In this document: positions 58,659 through 64,000 of the stretch, one piece after another
Layout of the letters: every line of letters begins with the position of its first letter
How positions within the stretch are numbered: the stretch's first letter is position 1
Assembly: GCA_018396725.1 (NCBI GenBank)
Contig: JAGTRC010000004.1
Coordinates: 1 to 64,000, forward strand
DNA length: 64,000 nucleotides
Direction of reading: 5' to 3'
DNA from: Candidatus Bathyarchaeota archaeon
Lineage (GTDB): Archaea > Thermoproteota > Bathyarchaeia > 40CM-2-53-6 > DTGE01
Made by a program: the position numbers and the translations under genes
Notes under the pieces: model-generated
The model's input: only the letters and a program-made list of their open reading frames with translations
The model's database searches: none
What the model was told of the DNA's origin: nothing

Positions 58659-58754
58659 GCCGGGGTGGCTCAGCTGTGGTCAGACCCTTCCGAAGCGGGC
58701 TTAAGCGTTGGACTCATAATCCAAAGGTCGCGGGTTCGACTCCCGCCCCCGGCA
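58659..58754 (+). tRNA. tRNA-Met(CAT), elongator type, with a 20-base intron in the D arm
   Basis: Acceptor GCCGGGG/CCCCGGC, A73, encoded CCA (58755-58757). The anticodon stem-loop is TTGGA-CTCATAA-TCCAA (58708-58724) with anticodon CAT, and the T arm is GCGGG-TTCGACT-CCCGC. The D arm works only if 20 bases (about 58684-58703) are removed: GCTC then pairs with G|AGC. The site, between 22 and 23, has a weak helix GGTC/GGCT (two wobbles) with bulges AG|A and TA|A. The exact cut could shift by a base. The overall sequence resembles archaeal elongator Met rather than Ile2. Confidence 0.82.
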
Positions 58755-58927
58755 CCATGGAGGGCCGATGAGTTTTCACCCCTTACTTCCAGGATTCAGT
58801 CCAGCTCGCCGATATATCATGATTTAGCCTCTATCAGCTTCGCCGTTTCCTCAGCCTTCAATTTCTGCGGGCTTGCCCTCGTTTTCGACTGAATGACTGA
58901 TCAGGTCGTACAAATACCCTATTTGAC

Positions 58928-59626
58928 TTATGGGCTGTTCCTTTCCAGGATTTCTATTCGACCCGTGCTCTTCCCCACTATCACCTTATCTGCGAGATTG
59001 AGGAATAATCCCGTCTCTAATACGCCAGGGATCCTCCTCAACCCCTCCTCGATTTTATAGGGGTCCTCTATGGTTCCCACGTCCAGGTCGACTATGTAGT
59101 TGCCGTTATCGGTTACTATGGGTCCCAGCTTACCTGTGCCCTCCCTCACCTCGGGTTTTCCAAGCCTCCTCAACTGTTTAAGGCAGAATCCTAGGGCGAA
59201 CGGCAGGACCTCTAAGGGGATCTTCCAGCTCAGCTTATCGGCTAGTTTCCCTTCCTCTATGATTATTATGCGCTTATCCGATGCTGAGGCCACTATCTTC
59301 TCCCTCAGGAGTGCTCCCCCTCCCCCCTTGATCATGTTCAGGGAGGTCCTCTCCACCTGGTCCGCTCCATCCACATCCAAGTCTAGGCTAGGGGCCTCGT
59401 TCAGCGTGGTCAGGGGTATTCCATGCTCCATGCATAGGAGCTCCGTCTTAACCGATGTGGGTACGGCCTTGACGGCTATCCCTTCCTCCTTCAACCTTAC
59501 GCCTAGTGCCTCGATGAACTTTGCGACGGCTCTCCCGCTCCCGATGCCCAGCTTCATCCCGTCCTCGACGTAGTCCAGGGCGGCCTTCGCCGCTAGGATC
59601 CTCTCCTCATCTCCATGCACGCTCAA
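58928..59626 (-). CDS. rpiA: Ribose-5-phosphate isomerase A
   Basis: A 232-residue enzyme that interconverts ribose 5-phosphate and ribulose 5-phosphate. AALDYVEDGMKLGIGSGRAV (phosphate loop), VPTSVKTELLCMEHGIPLTT, LDVDGADQVERTSLNMIKGG (D-G-A-D), GGGALLREKIVASASDKRII and LPIEV-type LEVLPFALGF are conserved. It follows the coiled-coil gene by two bases, so they share a transcript. Confidence 0.95.
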   Translation of the reverse strand: MSVHGDEERILAAKAALDYVEDGMKLGIGSGRAVAKFIEALGVRLKEEGIAVKAVPTSVKTELLCMEHGIPLTTLNEAPSLDLDVDGADQVERTSLNMIKGGGGALLREKIVASASDKRIIIIEEGKLADKLSWKIPLEVLPFALGFCLKQLRRLGKPEVREGTGKLGPIVTDNGNYIVDLDVGTIEDPYKIEEGLRRIPGVLETGLFLNLADKVIVGKSTGRIEILERNSP

Positions 59627-59628
59627 GG

Positions 59629-60156
59629 TTAGCCTTCAACCTCCATCTCCTCGAGCTTCTCCATAGCCCTAAGTATCTCATCTTTTAGGGGCTTCAACCC
59701 CTCCGATGCGGGGGCTTCCCTCTTCGTCCTAGAGGGCTCTCTAGGGGGCTTCAATAAGGGTATGGCCTCCTCCCCTATGGAGGCTGCAAGCTCCCCCATG
59801 GCCTCTTCAACCGCCCTGATGCGTTCCCAGTATCCCTTGTAGAGGGAGTCCCTTACCCTGCGTAACTCGAGGAGCCTGAGGATCCTGGTATACCTGTCGA
59901 TGTCGTCCTCCAACCTCTCAAGCTCAATGCGATATTTGGAGCTGAGCCTCTCGACCTCGCCGCTGGTGATCAGGCCCTTCTCCCCAGCCTTCCCTATAAC
60001 GTCTAATAGGATGCGGATCAGCCCCCTCTCCAAGGTGTAGAGTTTCAGGGTGGACTCAACATCCTCAAAGGACGTTTTAACCTCCCTTACCCCCTTCTCA
60101 TCCACCTTCCCGCGCCTAAATATGCCTTTGAAGCTGAACTTCAAGCTCTTCACCAT
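59629..60156 (-). CDS. Uncharacterised coiled-coil protein upstream of rpiA
   Basis: A 175-residue charged, helical protein. Residues 1-30 are basic (KSLKFSFKGIFRRGKVDEKG), 35-130 form heptad-like helices (STLKLYTLERGLIRILLDVI; RIELERLEDDIDRYTRILRL), then a Pro-rich stretch (LLKPPREPSRTKREAP) and a final helix DEILRAMEKLEEME. The layout recalls ESCRT-III-like helical proteins, but I see no diagnostic motif. Function unknown. Confidence 0.6.
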   Translation of the reverse strand: MVKSLKFSFKGIFRRGKVDEKGVREVKTSFEDVESTLKLYTLERGLIRILLDVIGKAGEKGLITSGEVERLSSKYRIELERLEDDIDRYTRILRLLELRRVRDSLYKGYWERIRAVEEAMGELAASIGEEAIPLLKPPREPSRTKREAPASEGLKPLKDEILRAMEKLEEMEVEG

Positions 60157-60707
60157 CTGACTCCTCTAGGCGGATCCGGTGATCACGCATCAAATTTACA
60201 TCCCACGGGCGGGCAATGGATCGAGCCTCCAGGCTCCCCATGGAGCCTACCACGGTGGAGCTCCTCCCCCGCCTCCTATTTATCCTTTCTATATGGAGCT
60301 ATAATATAACGTATATAACGTCTACATCGAGTATACGGCTATTTCAAACTTATCCATCGATCCTCCGAAGCACCCACCCGTTTCCCCGGCTCTATTCATA
60401 AGAACGCCGCCCTTGCGATTCCATTTAAAATGCAAAGGTCGAGGAGGCATCCGTCTGTATGGGTATGGAGGGGCCTGGTGAAGCTTTCACTCGCCTCATC
60501 GAATCCTCATGTAGTCGATGTCGAGCTGGTTTAACATCCTCAGCGTTAAAATCTAAGGAGACAGTGAAGAAAACTGTGGGGGAAAATGAAGATGGGAGAG
60601 CTGGGACTGGCCAGCCTTGGGGGAACCATGGAGCTAAGTATACGGTGAAGGTGTTCGTTAATGGACAATCCAGAAACCTTTAACAGGGTCTTCCCAGCCA
60701 GGATGGG
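60157..60707 (+). other. 550-base gap, no recognisable gene
   Basis: The left end carries the minus-strand promoter of the coiled-coil gene. AT-rich stretch 60290-60320 (AGCTATAATATAACGTATAT) could hold a plus-strand promoter. A 74-residue frame at 60459-60683 lacks recognisable motifs and is probably non-coding, though a small cysteine-bearing peptide (CSRCRAG) cannot be excluded. Confidence 0.4.
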
Positions 60708-60962
60708 ATGAGAGTTAAGATGGAAGGTTTAAGGTGTCCTGTATGCGGTAAACTGGTGGAGGAGGGATCGTTCTGTCCCCTCCACTCTAGGGCCCTCACC
60801 AATCTTAGGGAGGCCTTCAAGGTCTGGGGGAAGGCCTACGGCGGCCGGATCTCCCTGAGGGATTACCTGAAGGAGATAGTTGAGCAGCCTGAGACCGGCG
60901 AGGCCTCGAGGGAGTTAGCCCTAAGGATCCTGAAAGGAGAAATTGAATGGGATGAAGGCTGA
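60708..60962 (+). CDS. Small zinc-ribbon protein coupled to topoisomerase I
   Basis: An 84-residue protein starting at ATG 60708 (ATG 60720 is an alternative). LRCPVCGKLVEEGSFCPLHS (about 8-27) is a zinc knuckle of the CxxC...CxxH type. The rest is helical (SRALTNLREAFKVWGKAYGG, ISLRDYLKEIVEQP, SRELALRILKGEIEWDEG). Its end overlaps the topA start, a conserved-looking arrangement that suggests joint translation. Role unknown, perhaps nucleic-acid binding. Confidence 0.65.
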   Translation: MRVKMEGLRCPVCGKLVEEGSFCPLHSRALTNLREAFKVWGKAYGGRISLRDYLKEIVEQPETGEASRELALRILKGEIEWDEG

Positions 60963-63060
60963 GGGGCTGGATGGATACTCCACGACGACGATGATTATAG
61001 CTGAGAAACCCATGGCTGCGGCTCAAATAGCGAGGGCGTTATCGCTGGGCGGAGAGATCTACGAGAGGACCCGGCACGGCGCGACATACTACGAGGTGAG
61101 AAATGGGGATGAGCGCATCCTGGTATGCGCAGCGGTGGGGCATCTATTCCAGGTGGCTGAGAAGACGCCCCTAGGCAGGCATCTGTATCCGGTCTGGGAT
61201 ATCGCGTGGAAGCCTATATACCTCGTGGAGAAGGGGCTTAAACGCCAGGAGAACGCTGCAAAGCTCATACGAGAACTATCCAGGGAGGCCGATAAATATG
61301 TAAACGCCTGCGATTACGATGTGGAGGGGAGCCTAATCGGCCACATGATCCTCAAATACCTCTGCGACAACGCCCATAGGGAAGCTTTAAGGATGAAGTT
61401 CAGCACCTTGACCCCTGGAGAGATAAGGGGGGCCTTTAAGTCGGCTAGGAGAGGCCTGGATGGGAACCTAGCCCAGGCGGGGATGTGCCGCCACGAGGTG
61501 GATTGGCTTTACGGGGTGAACCTTTCAAGGGCGCTCACCCAGGCGAACCTGAATCACAGCGGATTTTACGCCACCCTCAGCATTGGACGGGTCCAAGGGC
61601 CAACACTCAGATACATAGCTCAAAGGGAGGAGGAGATCCTAACCCACGTCCCGATACCTAGATGGATCATAAAGGCGGCCTTCAACATAAGGGGCTGGAG
61701 GCTGGAGGCTGATTATCATAAGCCCATGCTGGAAGCCAAGTCTGAGGCGGACATGATAGTAGAGGAGTGCGCTGGGAAAACCGGAACGATAGAGAGGGTG
61801 GAGGCTAGGAGGGTGCGCGTGAACCCGCCCCACCCCTTCGACCTTACGACCCTCCAGACCGAAGCCTATCGCCACCTAAACCTGAACCCCGCAGCCACCC
61901 TGAGGCTGGCTGAAAACCTCTATTTGAAGGGGCTGATATCCTATCCGAGGAGCTCGAGCCAGAAGATACCCAGGGAGATAAGCCTCGAGGCCATACTTCA
62001 AAACCTGAGGCGGAACCCGAACTACGAAGAGGCTGTCCGGAAACTCATGGGGGAGAAGCCGGTGCTGAAGGCCTGGGAGGGGCCGAAGGAGGATAAAGCC
62101 CACCCCGCCATCCATCCAACCGGGGATCCCCCAGACCCCGCTTTGGATAGGAAGAGCCTACAACTCTACGACCTGATAGTGAAGAGGCTCCTGGCTACGT
62201 TATCGGATCCCCAGATGAAGGAGATTAAAAAGGTGACGGTCAACGTGGAGGGCCACAGGTTCCATGTGGGCGGCTCCACAACCGTAGATCCGGGGTGGAG
62301 CCAATATTATAAGCCGTATTATAGGGAGAAGGATCAGGAGATACCATCCGTATCGGAGGGAGAAGAGGCGGAGCTGCTGGATGTGAAGGCTTTCAGGAGG
62401 CTCTCACCTCCTCCCCCCCGATACAACCCGAGCAGCCTCATCCGCCTGATGGAAAGGCTTGAAATAGGCACGAAGGCTACGAGGGCTGAGATCGTTGAGA
62501 CCCTCTACAAGAGGAGGTATATAAATGGGGATAGGATCCGGGCCACGCAGCTGGGCTTGGATCTGGTTAGGATAATCTCGAAATATTGCCCTAGAATACT
62601 CGATGAGGAGTTGACGAGGGACCTAGAATCGCAAATGTTAAAGATAGAGGACGGCTTAAAGACGAGGGAAGAGGTGGTTCTAGAAGCTGTAAACTATCTG
62701 AGGCCCATCATAGGGACTCTAAGGAGCTCGGAGGGGGAGGTGGGATCGCGTCTATCCGAGATGTTGAGGGAAACCTACAGCTCCGACACCGTGCTGGAAG
62801 AGTCCTGTCCCAGATGCGGACGCCCCCTAAGAATAGTTAAGAACAGGAGGACTGGAAAACGCTTCATAGGATGTGCAGGATGGCAGACCATGGGATGCAG
62901 CTTCGCCCTACCATTGCCCCAGAGGGGGAGGCTCACCCTAACGGAGGGGAGATGTCCTAAATGCAGCTTCCAGCTCGTATCCGTGAGGAGGGGGGCAGGT
63001 AAGCCTTTGACGATATGCCCCCAATGCTACGTTGAAGCCTTCAGAAGCCCAGACGCCTGA
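60952..63060 (+). CDS. topA: Type IA DNA topoisomerase I
   Basis: About 702 residues. TOPRIM: TTTMIIAEKPMAAAQIARAL with catalytic Glu, and NACDYDVEGSLIGHMILKYL (D-x-D-x-E). GVNLSRALTQANLNHSGFYA and TLSIGRVQGPTL are core segments. The catalytic tyrosine is in GLISYPRSSSQKIP. ATRAEIVETLYKRRYI follows. Two C-terminal zinc ribbons are CPRCGRPLRIVKNRRTG...CAGW and CPKCSFQLVSV...CPQC. It relaxes negative supercoils. It is not reverse gyrase: no helicase domain. ATG 60952 chosen; TTG 60943 is possible. The 3' end overlaps the convergent GT2 gene by 20 bases. Confidence 0.95.
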   Translation: MKAEGLDGYSTTTMIIAEKPMAAAQIARALSLGGEIYERTRHGATYYEVRNGDERILVCAAVGHLFQVAEKTPLGRHLYPVWDIAWKPIYLVEKGLKRQENAAKLIRELSREADKYVNACDYDVEGSLIGHMILKYLCDNAHREALRMKFSTLTPGEIRGAFKSARRGLDGNLAQAGMCRHEVDWLYGVNLSRALTQANLNHSGFYATLSIGRVQGPTLRYIAQREEEILTHVPIPRWIIKAAFNIRGWRLEADYHKPMLEAKSEADMIVEECAGKTGTIERVEARRVRVNPPHPFDLTTLQTEAYRHLNLNPAATLRLAENLYLKGLISYPRSSSQKIPREISLEAILQNLRRNPNYEEAVRKLMGEKPVLKAWEGPKEDKAHPAIHPTGDPPDPALDRKSLQLYDLIVKRLLATLSDPQMKEIKKVTVNVEGHRFHVGGSTTVDPGWSQYYKPYYREKDQEIPSVSEGEEAELLDVKAFRRLSPPPPRYNPSSLIRLMERLEIGTKATRAEIVETLYKRRYINGDRIRATQLGLDLVRIISKYCPRILDEELTRDLESQMLKIEDGLKTREEVVLEAVNYLRPIIGTLRSSEGEVGSRLSEMLRETYSSDTVLEESCPRCGRPLRIVKNRRTGKRFIGCAGWQTMGCSFALPLPQRGRLTLTEGRCPKCSFQLVSVRRGAGKPLTICPQCYVEAFRSPDA

Positions 63061-63727
63061 GGAAAAGCCTCAGGGAGATCCTGAGGAACTCGAATATGTC
63101 CTTTGAACCGAGCTTGGAGGCGCCCTTAACCCTATCCCTGAATACTATGGGGACAGCTCCCACTTTGCATCCATGCCTTAAGGCCTCAAATAAGATCTCC
63201 AGCTGGAACGCATAACCGTTTGAATCCATGGCTTTGAGGTTCACCCTCCTGAGAGCCTCCCTTCTATAGGCCCTGTAACCCGAGGTTAAATCGGAGACTC
63301 CGACACCCGCCAGGAGCCTTCCAAGGATGTTAGCGGTCCATGAGGTCGCTTTTCTCCTCAAACCCCACCCAACCACTTTACCCCCCTTCATCCTCCTCGA
63401 ACCCACCACTATGTCGAAGCCCTTATCCAGCTCAGCTAGGAACCTGGGGACGAAGACGGGGTCATGGCTTAGGTCGCCGTCCATGGTGAAGATGACGTCT
63501 CCCTTAGCCAGCTCCAGCCCTTCCCTCAAGGCCCCGCCCAAGCCCCTAGATGACTGCCGGTAGACCTTGGCCCCCATCTCTGCAGCTCTCACAGGGGTAT
63601 CATCATCGGAACGGTCTATAACTATAACTTCAAAGTCTCTCCCCATCTCATCCATGACCGAATCGATGCCCTTAATCAGGGATTGGATCATGGGTTCATT
63701 CCACGTCGGGATCACGAAGGAGATCAA
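63041..63727 (-). CDS. Dolichol-phosphate mannosyltransferase-like GT2 glycosyltransferase
   Basis: A 228-residue GT-A enzyme without membrane domains. SFVIPTWNEPMIQSLIKGID, EVIVIDRSDDDTPVRAAEMG, SRGLGGALREGLELAKGDVI, FTMDGDLSHDPVFVPRFLAE (D-x-D metal motif), VVGSRRMKGGKVVGWGLRRK and DLTSGYRAYRREALRRVNLK match DPM1-like enzymes, which charge polyprenyl phosphate with mannose or glucose for protein N-glycosylation. It is followed leftward by topA in convergence. Confidence 0.9.
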   Translation of the reverse strand: MISFVIPTWNEPMIQSLIKGIDSVMDEMGRDFEVIVIDRSDDDTPVRAAEMGAKVYRQSSRGLGGALREGLELAKGDVIFTMDGDLSHDPVFVPRFLAELDKGFDIVVGSRRMKGGKVVGWGLRRKATSWTANILGRLLAGVGVSDLTSGYRAYRREALRRVNLKAMDSNGYAFQLEILFEALRHGCKVGAVPIVFRDRVKGASKLGSKDIFEFLRISLRLFLRRLGF

Positions 63728-63770
63728 ACACTGGAACCCCCCATCATAAATGGAATGGAGGTCAACTCAT

Positions 63771-64000
63771 CTATCTATATTTATCCAGGACCACTACGAA
63801 AGCTAGGATGGATAATATGGAGAATAAGGCTAAAGAGGCATCGTAGACGGTCCCGGTTAAACCACCTCTGAACTTGACGGAGAAACGGAAGGCCATTATA
63901 AAAGTTATGAACGCTGATGCCGATGAGAGCAGAGCCAGGTAGAAGCCTATTCGGCGCCTCAAATAGATGGATAAGCCGGAGGCCGCCGACAACCCTAAGA
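63771..64000 (-). CDS. Membrane protein, 5' end beyond the window
   Basis: Open frame on the minus strand from the window edge to a stop at 63771. A TTG at 63992 could be an internal start giving 73 residues. It holds two hydrophobic segments (IGFYLALLSSASAFITFIMA and ASLALFSILSILAFVVVL) ending DKYR. Probably the C-terminal end of a larger membrane protein. Family unknown. Confidence 0.45.
   Translation of the reverse strand, partial: LGLSAASGLSIYLRRRIGFYLALLSSASAFITFIMAFRFSVKFRGGLTGTVYDASLALFSILSILAFVVVLDKYR

Noticed and set aside
58659-58754. tRNA-Ile2(CAT)
   Set aside because: GCCGGGG acceptor with A73 and the GGTCGCGGG region resemble archaeal elongator Met; archaeal Ile2 usually has a GGGCC-type acceptor. 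Modification data would be needed to be certain.
60459-60683. 74-residue frame with a CxxC
   Set aside because: No family pattern and no clear promoter or ribosome site; kept only as part of the gap note.
1-64000. CRISPR array or cas genes
   Set aside because: No regularly spaced direct repeats and no Cas-like protein in any frame I examined.

Overview
The window is archaeal DNA. Evidence: archaeal TATA boxes about 27 bases upstream of several leaderless starts; frequent GTG and TTG starts; ribosomal protein S25e; geranylgeranylglyceryl-phosphate synthase-type prenyltransferase; bifunctional FBP aldolase/phosphatase; deoxyhypusine synthase; pyruvoyl arginine decarboxylase; CofE of F420 synthesis; a four-subunit pyruvate:ferredoxin oxidoreductase; two tungsten aldehyde oxidoreductases; a group 3b-type [NiFe] hydrogenase; and tRNA genes with several introns. 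S25e together with multiple tRNA introns points to a Thermoproteota/TACK lineage, probably an anaerobe. I cannot place it more finely.

Region 1-9 kb is an accessory island. It holds toxin-antitoxin type genes: a partial MNT gene, a HEPN/MNT pair, a HEPN-MNT single-chain fusion, another HEPN/MNT pair, AbrB plus a frameshifted PIN gene, RHH plus PIN, and a HicB-like remnant. Decayed surface-polysaccharide genes lie among them: a sugar nucleotidyltransferase fragment, a GT4 fragment and a broken membrane glycosyltransferase. One intact NDP-sugar pyrophosphorylase is also present.

Region 9-27 kb is a carbohydrate region. A complete carbohydrate-type ABC importer operon (two permeases, two ATPases, a small membrane protein, a binding protein) runs leftward. 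It is followed by an Old-Yellow-Enzyme/FAD fusion and, divergent from it across an inverted repeat, a Gfo/Idh/MocA oxidoreductase, a PfkB kinase, an aldehyde ferredoxin oxidoreductase and a ribulose-phosphate epimerase-like protein. A 6-phosphogluconate dehydrogenase-like gene, FBP aldolase/phosphatase and a zinc alcohol dehydrogenase complete the set. Together they suggest sugar or sugar-acid uptake feeding oxidative and pentose-phosphate steps.

Region 26-47 kb is mostly housekeeping: lipid synthesis, a 2-hydroxyacid dehydrogenase without a normal start codon, dCTP deaminase, porCDAB, an MgtE-like transporter, a radical SAM protein, TraB, QueT, a second aldehyde oxidoreductase, HypE, thiolase plus DUF35, CofE, DUF72, cobalamin adenosyltransferase, a 48-residue RHH regulator, S25e and a cyclophilin-like protein.

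Region 47-64 kb has a DegT aminotransferase, the four-gene hydrogenase operon, a nitroreductase, arginine decarboxylase next to deoxyhypusine synthase, an OMP decarboxylase-like gene, RpiA, topoisomerase I and a dolichol-phosphate-mannose synthase-like GT2. Four tRNA genes (Gly, Glu, Thr, Met) all appear to carry introns, several outside the usual 37/38 site.
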